Of a DNA stretch of 64,000 nt, positions 10,485 to 19,089 are shown in pieces. The position numbers and the translations under genes were made by a program. Position 1 is the stretch's first letter, and each line of letters opens with the position of its first letter. Under the pieces are notes generated by a model. The model saw only the letters and a program-made list of their open reading frames with translations. It was not told where the DNA came from and made no database searches. The DNA is taken from positions 1 to 64,000 of the forward strand of contig NZ_AJSX01000034.1 of assembly GCF_000262245.1 (NCBI RefSeq), given 5' to 3'. Source of the stretch: Pasteurella bettyae CCUG 2042. Its GTDB lineage: Bacteria; Pseudomonadota; Gammaproteobacteria; Enterobacterales; Pasteurellaceae.

Positions 10485-10571
10485 TGGTGCCCGGGGACGG
10501 ACTTGAACCGTCACGCTTCGGAAAGCGAGGGATTTTAAATCCCTTGTGTCTACCGATTCCACCACCCGGGC
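10485..10571 (-). tRNA. tRNA-Leu (TAA)
   Basis: 87 nt with encoded CCA and a long variable arm (CTCGCTTTCCGAAGCG region), a class II tRNA. Anticodon loop TTTAAAA gives TAA, reading UUA/UUG. It is last in a three-tRNA unit transcribed leftward. Confidence 0.96.
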
Positions 10572-10603
10572 GAAGATTTTATTTACTGATAACGGTTATT
10601 TAA

Positions 10604-10677
10604 TGGAGGCGTGTACCGGAGTCGAACCGATCTACATGGATTTGCAATCCAGTGCATAACCGCTTTGCTAACACGCC
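10604..10677 (-). tRNA. tRNA-Cys (GCA)
   Basis: 74 nt with encoded CCA. The anticodon loop TTGCAAA gives GCA. It is the middle gene of the cluster. Confidence 0.96.
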
Positions 10678-10688
10678 TTAGCGTAAAT

Positions 10689-10764
10689 TGGAGCGGGAAA
10701 CGAGGCTCGAACTCGCGACCCCAACCTTGGCAAGGTTGTGCTCTACCAACTGAGCTATTCCCGC
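10689..10764 (-). tRNA. tRNA-Gly (GCC)
   Basis: 76 nt with encoded CCA. The anticodon loop TTGCCAA gives GCC. It is the promoter-proximal gene of the cluster. Open frames that cross this region are artefacts of the tRNA sequences. Confidence 0.96.
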
Positions 10765-10797
10765 TTTTCGCTAACACATTCGCTGTCAGTGGCGTGC

Positions 10798-10825
10798 ATT
10801 TTACGGGATTCTGGCAGACTGTCAA
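10798..10825 (-). promoter_or_regulatory. Promoter of the tRNA cluster with GC-rich discriminator
   Basis: On the minus strand TTGACA (10825-10820), a 16-bp spacer and TAAAAT (10803-10798), followed by GCACGCC. A GC-rich discriminator is typical of stable-RNA promoters under stringent control. Confidence 0.8.
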
Positions 10826-11050
10826 CAGGCAAAAGCAAAAAAACTGAAAAAAAGTTTTCGCTTGCTGAAAAAAAATGCAAATTAATTAAAAAGCAAGCAA
10901 AATCATTCCTTAAAAAGAGCAGATAGTAGTAAAAATAAAGTAAAAAATCTGCTTTTAAGTTTCTATTGTTTATGACAGAATTGAAAATATCGTTCTTTTC
11001 TTTGAGTGAAAAGTGCGGTCATTTTTTTAATTATTTTTCGGACAATATGT

Positions 11051-12160
11051 ATGACACACAACTATGCAATTGATACGGTTTTAGCTCAAGCTGGGAACCG
11101 TTCAGAACCAAGAACAGGGGCTGTTTCAACGCCTATTTATCTTTCAACCGCTTATGGTCACCATGGTATTGGTGAAAGTACAGGATTTGATTATTCACGG
11201 ACTAAAAATCCAACACGCCAAGTATTAGAAGATACTATCGCACAATTAGAAGGTGGCGATCGTGGTTTTGCTTTTTCTTCTGGTATGGCGGCAATTCAAG
11301 TATTAATGAGCTTATTTACTGCGCCTGATGAATGGATTTTATCAAGTGATGTATATGGGGGTACTTATCGTTTATTGGATTTTATGTATAAAAATAATCA
11401 TTCAGTGAAACCTGTCTATGTTAATACTGCTGATGTTAATTCAATTGAGGCTGCAATTACCAAAAATACTAAAGCGATCTTCATTGAAACACCATCAAAT
11501 CCATTAATGCAAGAATGTGATGTAGATGCCATTGCGAAAATTGCGAAAAAACATGATTTATTATTAATTGTCGATAATACTTTTTTAACACCAGTATTAT
11601 TCCGCCCAATGGAACATGGCGCAGATATTGTAATTCATAGCGGTACCAAATATATTGCAGGTCACAATGATGCATTAGTTGGGCTGGTAGTAGCTAAAGG
11701 TCAAACACTTTGCGATCGAATTTTCTATATGCAAAATGGTGCGGGGGCGGTGTTATCAGCCTTTGATGCATTCTTAACTGTACGGGGCATGAAAACTTTA
11801 GCTTTACGTGTGGAACGTCATCAAGCAAATGCAAAAACAATTGCTGAATTTTTAAAATTGCAACCGCAGGTTAAAGATGTTCTTTATCCAAATAAAGGTG
11901 GCATGTTGTCATTCCGTTTACAAAATAAAAATTGGGTTAACTCTTTCTTAAAAGCGATTAAATTAATTACTTTTGCGGAAAGTTTAGGGGGAACAGAAAG
12001 CTTTATTACTTATCCAACTACTCAAACTCATATGGATATTCCAGCCGCTGAACGTATTGCTCGTGGCGTAACCAATGATTTATTGCGTTTTTCTGTGGGC
12101 TTAGAAAATGTGGATGATATTAAAGCCGATTTGCTTCAAGCATTTGCTCAATTAAAATAA
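11051..12160 (+). CDS. metB: Cystathionine gamma-synthase (Cys/Met metabolism PLP enzyme)
   Basis: PLP enzyme of transsulfuration, expected to join O-succinylhomoserine and cysteine to cystathionine for methionine synthesis. It is 369 residues from the ATG at 11051; the frame runs 15 codons further up, but those residues are not family-like. PLP-lysine is K200 in HSGTKYIAGHNDALVG. Other conserved segments are YSRTKNPTR, FSSGMAAI and the LGGTESFITYP region. Gamma-synthase and gamma-lyase are hard to separate by eye; the call rests on closeness to the H. influenzae metB product. An uptake signal sits 30 bp upstream. Confidence 0.85.
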   Translation: MTHNYAIDTVLAQAGNRSEPRTGAVSTPIYLSTAYGHHGIGESTGFDYSRTKNPTRQVLEDTIAQLEGGDRGFAFSSGMAAIQVLMSLFTAPDEWILSSDVYGGTYRLLDFMYKNNHSVKPVYVNTADVNSIEAAITKNTKAIFIETPSNPLMQECDVDAIAKIAKKHDLLLIVDNTFLTPVLFRPMEHGADIVIHSGTKYIAGHNDALVGLVVAKGQTLCDRIFYMQNGAGAVLSAFDAFLTVRGMKTLALRVERHQANAKTIAEFLKLQPQVKDVLYPNKGGMLSFRLQNKNWVNSFLKAIKLITFAESLGGTESFITYPTTQTHMDIPAAERIARGVTNDLLRFSVGLENVDDIKADLLQAFAQLK

Positions 12161-12223
12161 TTTTCTAAAAAGTCACCGCACTTTTAGTGGGTAATCTTAG
12201 ATTTAAGCGATTAAAACTATAGT

Positions 12224-12251
12224 TTTACTTAGTAAGGTGATATGTTATTAT
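12224..12251 (+). promoter_or_regulatory. Likely trxA promoter
   Basis: TTTACT, a 16-bp spacer and TATTAT, about 60 bp before the trxA start. Confidence 0.55.
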
Positions 12252-12311
12252 CTCCACACATAAAAAGTACGATGTACTTATATTTAACTTATTAACAAAA
12301 AAGGAACGATT

Positions 12312-12635
12312 ATGTCAGAAGTATTACATACAACAGATGCAACATTTGATGCAGATGTTTTAAACTCAGATGTACCAGTATTATTAGATTTATGGGCACC
12401 TTGGTGTGGTCCTTGCCGTATGGTTGCTCCTATCTTAGATGAGTTAGCACCAGAATATGCGGGAAAAGTAAAAATCGTTAAAATTAATATTGATGAAAAT
12501 AACGCAACACCAGCAAAATTTGGTGTGCGTAGTATTCCTACATTATTAATGTTTAAAGATGGACAATTAGTGGGTACTCAAGTGGGTGCATTACCTAAAA
12601 ATCAATTAGCTGCTTTTATTGAAAGAAATCTTTAG
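12312..12635 (+). CDS. trxA: Thioredoxin 1
   Basis: Cytoplasmic dithiol-disulfide reductase. It is 107 residues, the standard length. The active site is W31-C32-G33-P34-C35 in [14 protein letters not shown]. The cis-proline segment RSIPTLLMF and the buried Asp region are also conserved. AAGGA lies upstream, and a perfect 10-bp-stem terminator follows, so it is transcribed alone. Confidence 0.97.
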   Translation: MSEVLHTTDATFDADVLNSDVPVLLDLWAPWCGPCRMVAPILDELAPEYAGKVKIVKINIDENNATPAKFGVRSIPTLLMFKDGQLVGTQVGALPKNQLAAFIERNL

Positions 12636-12652
12636 TTGAATAAATAATTCTG

Positions 12653-12680
12653 AAACCCTGTTTATTAACAGGGTTTTTTA
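12653..12680 (+). terminator. trxA terminator
   Basis: Perfect stem AAACCCTGTT/AACAGGGTTT with loop TATT, then a T-run. Confidence 0.92.
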
Positions 12681-12731
12681 TTTTTAATTTTGTTATATTA
12701 ATTATTATTTATTTTATGAGTCAGCGTTATT

Positions 12732-13001
12732 ATGAATAATCCTCAAACCCCTTCTAGAAAAAAGTCATTTCCTACCACATTAATCATTAGTGTGATTATT
12801 GCTATTTTTATGTTTGTTTATGGAATATATAGTTATTTTGATATTTTAGCTTGGGAGAAAACAGGACAATTTCCGCATATTGGGCCATTATCAAACCTTA
12901 TGTATAGCGCTTTTGGGGCAATAGGTATTGTTATTGGTTATAGTTTTCTTGCATTAATTGTTATTTTCCAAGGATATCGTAGTTATAAAAATATCAAATA
13001 A
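12732..13001 (+). CDS. Small inner-membrane protein of unknown function
   Basis: 89 residues with two predicted membrane helices, at about 17-36 (LIISVIIAIFMFVYGIYSYF) and 61-80 (FGAIGIVIGYSFLALIVIFQ). A basic N-terminus (PSRKKS) and a basic C-terminus (YRSYKNIK) suggest both ends face the cytoplasm. I do not recognise the family. The Shine-Dalgarno is weak. It lies between the trxA terminator and the promoter of the TonB receptor, with no functional link visible. Confidence 0.6.
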   Translation: MNNPQTPSRKKSFPTTLIISVIIAIFMFVYGIYSYFDILAWEKTGQFPHIGPLSNLMYSAFGAIGIVIGYSFLALIVIFQGYRSYKNIK

Positions 13002-13055
13002 ATTTGATATGAGTTAAAGAAATAATTTTTATGTGTTTCATATAATGGAGAAAGA

Positions 13056-13084
13056 TTGACAAATGGAGTGAATATTTCTAGGAT
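13056..13084 (+). promoter_or_regulatory. Promoter of the TonB receptor gene
   Basis: TTGACA (13056-13061), a 17-bp spacer and TAGGAT (13079-13084), about 100 bp before the start codon. Confidence 0.6.
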
Positions 13085-13099
13085 ATAGCGCTCTATATC
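13082..13099. promoter_or_regulatory. Palindrome over the -10/+1 region, possible operator
   Basis: GATATAG-CGCT-CTATATC is a perfect 7-bp inverted repeat that overlaps the predicted -10 and start site. Its position suits a repressor. It does not look like a Fur box. Confidence 0.45.
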
Positions 13100-13188
13100 A
13101 TAAATAGGAATTTATCTTATTTCCATTTGAAACGTTTTAGTGTTGATTGAAAAACAAAATGTTTCAGCTGTCCCCTAGGAATCCATAC

Positions 13189-15669
13189 ATGAGAAGACAT
13201 CTTATTGCACTTTTTATTGCACTTTTTATTGCAAACGTTTGCAGTATATCTGCTTATTCAGCAGAAGAAACCCAGCCAACTAAAAACGTTGAATCGACTA
13301 TTGAACAATTAGATACGATTGTTGTTTCAGATACGCCATTTAGCCAACAAGTGGGTACTCAAAAAATTACCGAAGAACAAATTAAAAATAGACCTCTTAA
13401 AAATGGTAATATTACTGAACTTCTTAAAAGCAATCCTAATGTTCAGTTTTCTAGTTCATCTGATACATCAACTTCGGCAGGGGAAATTGCCCCAAATGAA
13501 GTTTCAATCAATGGTGAGACTTTTTATAATAATAATTATACGATAGATGGTATTTCAAATAACAACAATATAGATCCTGCAAATAATAATATTGATGCTA
13601 ATGGTAATGTTAATGGTAATAGCCCAAAAGATTTACCTGCTGGTGGTACTCAAGAGTTTTGGATTGATACCAGTTTATTAAGAAGCGTTGAGGTTTTTGA
13701 TAGTAATATTTCCGCAAAATATGGGCGTTTTACAGGTGGTGTAATTAATGCTGAATTAAAAGACCCCTCATTCGATCGATCTCATGGTCGAATTTTTTAT
13801 CGTACAACGAGAGATAGTTGGGCTCATTTATATTTAGAAGATTCTGAATCATATAATCAGGCTAATACGTTAAGTAAACAGCCACAATTTAAAAAAGAAC
13901 AATACGGTGTTTCAGTCTCTCAACCATTGAGTGACAAAGCTTCTTTGATGTTTTCTTATAATCGAACTGAGTCAAAAATACCTTTTCATCATGATATATT
14001 AAATCAATGGGATACTCAAAAACGTATCAACGAAACTTATTTATTGAGAGGTATTTACTTACCAGATAATGGTGATTTATGGAAAGCCACAGTAATGTAT
14101 TCACCTCATAAATCAATATATGCTAAGAAAGATGTAAAAAATGGCTCATTTACTAATGAGGGTGGTGGCTTTTCGTTTAATCTACAATGGGATAAAAATT
14201 TTGATTGGGGAAAAATGAAATCCGTTTTTGCATATAAAAAATCAGGAAATGAAATTAAACATAATGAAAATAATCTCTATGCTTATAGTTATTCTGGTTC
14301 ATCTTCTGTAAATAATCATGATTGGTGTACGTCTCGTAATTCTCGTTCTGGTAAATGTACTTCATCAAATCTAGGTGGGTTTGGTAAATATAGTACTGAA
14401 AAAGAAACATTGACTTATAAACAAGATTATAACATTAATGCTTTTGATATAGGCTCTACAGAACATAAAATCGGATTTGGATGGGAAATTAATGATTCCT
14501 CCGCTAAATACAAAAGAGATACTGATAGTTATGCTTATACATATAAAAACGATGTACTGAAGAGTTATATTTGGTACCCTGCTCGTAATGTGAAAGTCAA
14601 TGATACGAACTATGCAATATATCTTGAAGATAGCATCCAATGGGGAAATTTAAATGCAACATTAGGTCTTCGTCTCGATCACGATGAGTTTTTAGGTAAT
14701 ACTAATTTGGCACCACGTTTTTCAACATCTTATGATGTTTTTGGAGATAACTCTACTCAGATTTTTGGTGGGATTAACCGTTATTATTCTGATACCGTAT
14801 TATCTTATAAGTTGAAAAATAATATTAATAAACAAATTAACTATGTGGCTTCTACAGATAAATTTACAGTAGTCAATAATCAAAGCTATGATGTATCAGA
14901 TTTGAAAACTCCTTATACTGATGAGTATGTATTGGGTTTTTCACAAAATTTTTATGATACTATTTTTACATTTAAATGGGTAAATAGACATAGTAAGGAG
15001 CAATTTACTAAAGCGAAGTCATATACTACAGATGCTGATGGCGTTAGAACCTATTACATGAGTAATGATGGTCGTTCTAAAAATAATACATTTAGCCTAA
15101 ATATTGAGCCTAAAGAACCTTATAAATTTAAGCATGCCAATATACTTTGGAATTTAGGTGCTCAAATTAGTGAGACAGATACTAATATGAGTACATATGA
15201 TGATGTTGAAAGATATAATGATTACGATGCTAAAGCTATTATTAATGGTAAGTTAAAAGATATCTCAGAATTACCTAAAGATGATTATAATGTTCCCTGG
15301 TCAGCTTTTTTTGAGCTAGAGACTCAATTCCCCGATCTAAGATTAACATGGAATCAAAGATTTAGTTATACTGCAGGGTATAAAGGATATACAACAGATG
15401 ATGTATATTGTCCAGGTGGGGATGATGCTTGTGGTGATTATTCTTCAGTGAAAAAAGTATTGGTTTATGATGAATATAAACAAGGTAGCTATTTCATGCT
15501 AGACTGGCATTTTGCTTATAAACAGCCTACATTTAAAGAACAGTTTTTAGAAGTGACTTTAGATATTAATAATGTATTAAATCGTAAAGTGGTCGCTTCT
15601 TCATATAATAGTTCAACTACCTATAAAATGGGGCGTAACTATTGGTTAGGTATCAGTTATAACTGGTAG
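13189..15669 (+). CDS. TonB-dependent outer-membrane receptor, FusA/HI1369-like
   Basis: Energised outer-membrane importer. It is 826 residues from the ATG at 13189, which has AGGA eight bases upstream; an upstream TTG/ATG pair lacks a ribosome site. A signal peptide is followed by a TonB-box-like stretch (LDTIVVSD), a plug domain (residues about 60-200, with KYGRFTGGVINAEL) and a 22-strand-type barrel ending in aromatic W. The plug has a long Asn-rich insert. The next gene is an M16 zinc protease, the arrangement of Pectobacterium FusA/FusC and E. coli YddB/PqqL, where an iron protein is imported and then cleaved. A protein substrate is therefore inferred; it is not shown by the sequence. 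Confidence 0.8.
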   Translation: MRRHLIALFIALFIANVCSISAYSAEETQPTKNVESTIEQLDTIVVSDTPFSQQVGTQKITEEQIKNRPLKNGNITELLKSNPNVQFSSSSDTSTSAGEIAPNEVSINGETFYNNNYTIDGISNNNNIDPANNNIDANGNVNGNSPKDLPAGGTQEFWIDTSLLRSVEVFDSNISAKYGRFTGGVINAELKDPSFDRSHGRIFYRTTRDSWAHLYLEDSESYNQANTLSKQPQFKKEQYGVSVSQPLSDKASLMFSYNRTESKIPFHHDILNQWDTQKRINETYLLRGIYLPDNGDLWKATVMYSPHKSIYAKKDVKNGSFTNEGGGFSFNLQWDKNFDWGKMKSVFAYKKSGNEIKHNENNLYAYSYSGSSSVNNHDWCTSRNSRSGKCTSSNLGGFGKYSTEKETLTYKQDYNINAFDIGSTEHKIGFGWEINDSSAKYKRDTDSYAYTYKNDVLKSYIWYPARNVKVNDTNYAIYLEDSIQWGNLNATLGLRLDHDEFLGNTNLAPRFSTSYDVFGDNSTQIFGGINRYYSDTVLSYKLKNNINKQINYVASTDKFTVVNNQSYDVSDLKTPYTDEYVLGFSQNFYDTIFTFKWVNRHSKEQFTKAKSYTTDADGVRTYYMSNDGRSKNNTFSLNIEPKEPYKFKHANILWNLGAQISETDTNMSTYDDVERYNDYDAKAIINGKLKDISELPKDDYNVPWSAFFELETQFPDLRLTWNQRFSYTAGYKGYTTDDVYCPGGDDACGDYSSVKKVLVYDEYKQGSYFMLDWHFAYKQPTFKEQFLEVTLDINNVLNRKVVASSYNSSTTYKMGRNYWLGISYNW
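13204..13227 (+). repeat. In-frame 12-bp tandem repeat in a signal peptide
   Basis: ATTGCACTTTTT occurs twice in tandem and a third partial copy follows. Each unit encodes I-A-L-F in the hydrophobic core of the receptor signal peptide. Confidence 0.8.
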
Positions 15670-15689
15670 CTTCTATATACTTAATTATG

Positions 15690-15719
15690 AAAGCCTTGTG
15701 AGTTTTACAAGGCTTTTTC
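15690..15719 (+). terminator. Terminator between the receptor and the M16 protease
   Basis: AAAGCCTTGT pairs with ACAAGGCTTT and is followed by a T-run. The protease therefore probably has its own promoter or depends on read-through. Confidence 0.85.
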
Positions 15720-15837
15720 TTCTTTATATGATCAGCAAAACGTAGATAAAATTTTGGAAAAATAAACCGCACTTTTATGCTATGAATTGGGCTTTATTAG
15801 TCAAATAAATTAACTTTCTATGACAGGTTCTACAGTA

Positions 15838-18588
15838 ATGTATCGTTTTATTCTTTTTACATTAGCATTTGCTTTAGCAACAATAAGTTATGCTGAAATT
15901 TCTACACCAATTCAAGGTATATTAGATAATGGCTTTCGTTATACTTTATTGCCATTACATGATGAAAAGGGGCACGTTGAAATTCGCTTAAAAGTGGATG
16001 CAGGTGCATTAGATGAGACAGATAAACAATCTGGTGTGGCACATATGGTGGAACATTCTGTTTTTCATACTTCAGCGAAATATCCAGATGTGATGAAACA
16101 TTTTCATGAGTTTAATTGGGTACGTGGTCGTAACTATAATGCAGTGACGACACAAGAAACTACCACATATATGCTTACTCCTCCACCTAAGTTTACCTTA
16201 GATAAATCTTTAGATGCATTATCGCAAATGGTATTTCATGCACAATTAACGCAAGAAGACTTAGACAGCGAATATAAGATCATTATGGAAGAATGGCGTC
16301 AAGGGCAAGGTGTCGGTAATGCGATGAATCAACAACGTACTGCCGCAATTCGCATTGGTTCACGTTATACACGGGGCCCTGTGATTGGCACGCCTAAATC
16401 AATTAAAAATATGTCAGCAACGGAATTACAAGATTATTATCATCGTTGGTATACACCAAATAATATGCAATTATTAATTATTGGTGATATTGATCCAATT
16501 AAAGCTCCTGAATTAATTAAACAATTCTTTGGTGATGCTAAGGCAAAAGATATTCCAAAACGTGATTATTATGATCCTACCTTAGAAAATATTACTCGTT
16601 TAGTAAAAGTACAAGATCCTCGTAGTGGAGTGAGCCAAGTGGTATATGCGTTCCGTTTTGATGATAGTGATACTAAAGGTGATTCAGAACAAGCTAGATA
16701 TAATCGTTTATTAGATCGTTTGGCTTTAGAAACCTTAACGCAACGTTTACGTAATCAATCGGATACTTATCCTAAAGGTGTAGAAAATGTGGTAGTGCGC
16801 AAGCAAGATATTGGTCGTAATACTAGTGCAGTTGCGATGTTTGCAAGCGTAAATCAACAATCACATTTACTTGGCTTAAAACAAGCTTTAATTGAAATCG
16901 AACGTGTTAAAAAATATCCAATTGAGCAAGAAGAGTTGGATAAAAAGAAAATAGCTATTCAACAACAGTTAGATTATGCCAAGAAAAATACGGATGATCG
17001 TGATTTTGCAGGTTGGATGCAAGTCATGCAAAATACAGTATTGATGGATAAACCTTATATTAGACAGGTTGAAATTGCAAAATTAACTGAACCAATGTTA
17101 CATAAAATTACAGTTGATGAGATCAATCAGCGAATTCAGCGTTGGTTGAATGCAAAAGATATTATTGTGCAATATCAACCGCCTCGTGATATGCAACTTG
17201 AACTTACTTTAGATCAAGTAAATCAAGCCAGAATAGATGTACAAAAAGTCAAAATCAGCCCACCTGAAAAAGAAAAAGTAGTGGTACCAATGTCGTTAGA
17301 TAGTGTACAAGGTAAAGGCACTATTATTAAAGAGAAAAATTTTGCAAAACAGAAAGTGAAGTATTGGACATTATCGAATGGTGATAAGGTCGTGTGGCTA
17401 AAATTACCATTAGCAAAAGATAAAGTATATTTTCGAGCACATAGTAGTGCTGGCTTCAAAGGCGAAGGTTTAATTGCTTGGCAAAGTCAATTAGCTACGC
17501 AGTTAGTATTACAAAATGCACCATTGGATTGGCAAGTTGAACAATTAGAAAGCTGGAAAAAACTCAGTAAAGTGAATCTTTCTGCCACTCAAACTGCAAC
17601 TAAATTAAAATTTGATGGCTCTGCCGATAAAACTAAATTGGGCGATCTCTTACGTTTGTATTATGCTTATCAACTAGAAACTAAAGTGAAAGAAGGTCTG
17701 GATGAAACGAAAGAATCATTAGTGCGTAGTATCAATATTCAAAAAGAGAAAAGCGATGATACTGAGATTGTTAAAAAAATTTCTAAACTACGGTATGGTA
17801 CAGAAAATACAGAATATATTCCTACTAAAGATGAGTTGAAATGGCTTTCTAATCAGGATTTAAATAAAACTTGGGCAAAAATGGTTTCAGCACCAGTGAC
17901 ATTTTATATTGAAGGGGATCTGTATGAAGCTGAAGTGAAGAGATTGGTAGCCCAATATTTAGCTGATATTCCTCGTGATAAAGTAATTAAATCTACAGAT
18001 ATTATTCCTATCACTGGTAATGATAAAGCCCTATTTGCCATGAATCTTGAGCCGAAAAGTGATATTCGTATATGGTTTTTTAATGATCATCAATGGCAAG
18101 GCAAAGATGCGGTTTTAGTTTCAATATTACGCAGTATTGCTGCAAATAAATTGAAATTAGTATTACGTGATAAAGAACTAGGTGTATATAGTTTACGTTT
18201 TGAAAGTATATTAAATCCAGAATTAAATCGTATTGAAAGTGAATTGCGTTTTGTGACGAGTCCTGAAAAAGCAGAGCATTTGATACAACTTTCAGAAGCT
18301 ATTCTGAAAGACCTTCCAAACCGTATCAATGAAAATGATGTAAAAATGGCTAAGTCACAATTTATTTCTGCAGAAAAAAAACGCATTATTGAACCAAATG
18401 TTTGGATGAACCGATTAATTTTGAGTGATGAAAATTTAGGTAATCCAAGTTATTTGTCTTCAATGGAAGCTCTAGCAGATGATATTAATTTAGATCATAT
18501 CAAGGCAATTGCTGCAATATTGTATAATCAGAACAATCAGAAAGTGTTTATTGTGACACCGAAAGCAAATATTAAAACAGTAAATTAA
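15838..18588 (+). CDS. Periplasmic M16-family zinc protease, PqqL/FusC-like
   Basis: Large pitrilysin-type metallopeptidase. It is 916 residues from the ATG at 15838, which starts a signal peptide (MYRFILFTLAFALATISYA); an in-frame ATG 18 bp upstream is possible. The inverted zinc motif is H69-MV-E72-H73 in VAHMVEHSVFH, with the downstream Glu region DSEYKIIMEEWRQG. The two-half M16 architecture of about 900 residues matches E. coli PqqL and Pectobacterium FusC, which cleave imported ferredoxin-like proteins. It follows a TonB receptor, separated by a terminator, and ends at a two-way uptake-signal terminator. Role in iron release is by analogy. Confidence 0.85.
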   Translation: MYRFILFTLAFALATISYAEISTPIQGILDNGFRYTLLPLHDEKGHVEIRLKVDAGALDETDKQSGVAHMVEHSVFHTSAKYPDVMKHFHEFNWVRGRNYNAVTTQETTTYMLTPPPKFTLDKSLDALSQMVFHAQLTQEDLDSEYKIIMEEWRQGQGVGNAMNQQRTAAIRIGSRYTRGPVIGTPKSIKNMSATELQDYYHRWYTPNNMQLLIIGDIDPIKAPELIKQFFGDAKAKDIPKRDYYDPTLENITRLVKVQDPRSGVSQVVYAFRFDDSDTKGDSEQARYNRLLDRLALETLTQRLRNQSDTYPKGVENVVVRKQDIGRNTSAVAMFASVNQQSHLLGLKQALIEIERVKKYPIEQEELDKKKIAIQQQLDYAKKNTDDRDFAGWMQVMQNTVLMDKPYIRQVEIAKLTEPMLHKITVDEINQRIQRWLNAKDIIVQYQPPRDMQLELTLDQVNQARIDVQKVKISPPEKEKVVVPMSLDSVQGKGTIIKEKNFAKQKVKYWTLSNGDKVVWLKLPLAKDKVYFRAHSSAGFKGEGLIAWQSQLATQLVLQNAPLDWQVEQLESWKKLSKVNLSATQTATKLKFDGSADKTKLGDLLRLYYAYQLETKVKEGLDETKESLVRSINIQKEKSDDTEIVKKISKLRYGTENTEYIPTKDELKWLSNQDLNKTWAKMVSAPVTFYIEGDLYEAEVKRLVAQYLADIPRDKVIKSTDIIPITGNDKALFAMNLEPKSDIRIWFFNDHQWQGKDAVLVSILRSIAANKLKLVLRDKELGVYSLRFESILNPELNRIESELRFVTSPEKAEHLIQLSEAILKDLPNRINENDVKMAKSQFISAEKKRIIEPNVWMNRLILSDENLGNPSYLSSMEALADDINLDHIKAIAAILYNQNNQKVFIVTPKANIKTVN

Positions 18589-18660
18589 GAGTACGAAATA
18601 TTGATTAGAATGACTGCACTTTAGTATTCAGCTAATGTATGGTAGATCAGAATAAGAAGA

Positions 18661-18690
18661 AAAAAGTGCGGTAATTTGACCGCACTTTTT
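18661..18690. terminator. Bidirectional uptake-signal terminator
   Basis: AAAAAGTGCGGT and ACCGCACTTTTT face each other with a six-base loop, between the convergent M16 protease and glutaredoxin genes. Confidence 0.9.
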
Positions 18691-18699
18691 ATAAGTAGG

Positions 18700-18963
18700 C
18701 TAGGCAACAATATTGAAATTTTCTTTCATATAAGCTTCAAAATCTGTGCATCCGCCAATAGGCGTTTTGTCAATAAATACTTGAGGAACAGTTTGTACCG
18801 GTTTGCCCACTAATTTTGATAAATCATCTTTAGTCAAACCCGCTTCATTGATATCTACATAGTTAAAATCAAAATCGTTTAGTTTATTTTTTGAGATTTC
18901 TGCTAATGCTTTAGCACGTACACAGAATGGGCACCCTGCCCGACCATAGATTTCTACGAACAT
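18700..18963 (-). CDS. grxA: Glutaredoxin 1 (GrxA type)
   Basis: Small glutathione-dependent disulfide reductase. It is 87 residues (E. coli GrxA 85). The active site is C11-P-F-C14, with Phe in place of the Tyr of CPYC. The GSH-binding segment TVPQVFID and the GGCTDFEAY motif fit GrxA, where E. coli has GGYTDF. It is divergent from nfsA-rimK, an order like E. coli grxA-nfsA-rimK. AAGGA precedes the start. Confidence 0.93.
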   Translation of the reverse strand: MFVEIYGRAGCPFCVRAKALAEISKNKLNDFDFNYVDINEAGLTKDDLSKLVGKPVQTVPQVFIDKTPIGGCTDFEAYMKENFNIVA

Positions 18964-19089
18964 AATTTTATTCCTTACTGTTGATCAAATTAAACTCATT
19001 CTAGCCTATAAAATAAATAACAATAAAGTGTTTTTCAGCATTATTGTGATTGGTGTAATATATCAAATAATTATGTTCAAGGAGATATT

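Noticed and set aside
10583-10926. Open frames of 62-80 codons over the tRNA cluster on both strands
   Set aside because: They are translations of tRNA-Leu, tRNA-Cys and tRNA-Gly and the cluster promoter; no ribosome site and no protein-like composition.
11006-11050. Longer metB start with a hydrophobic leader
   Set aside because: The 15 extra residues are not like the family and contain an uptake signal; ATG at 11051 begins the conserved protein.
13100-13135. Fur box before the TonB receptor gene
   Set aside because: ATAGGAATTTATCTTATTTCC has weak symmetry and few consensus matches; not strong enough to call.
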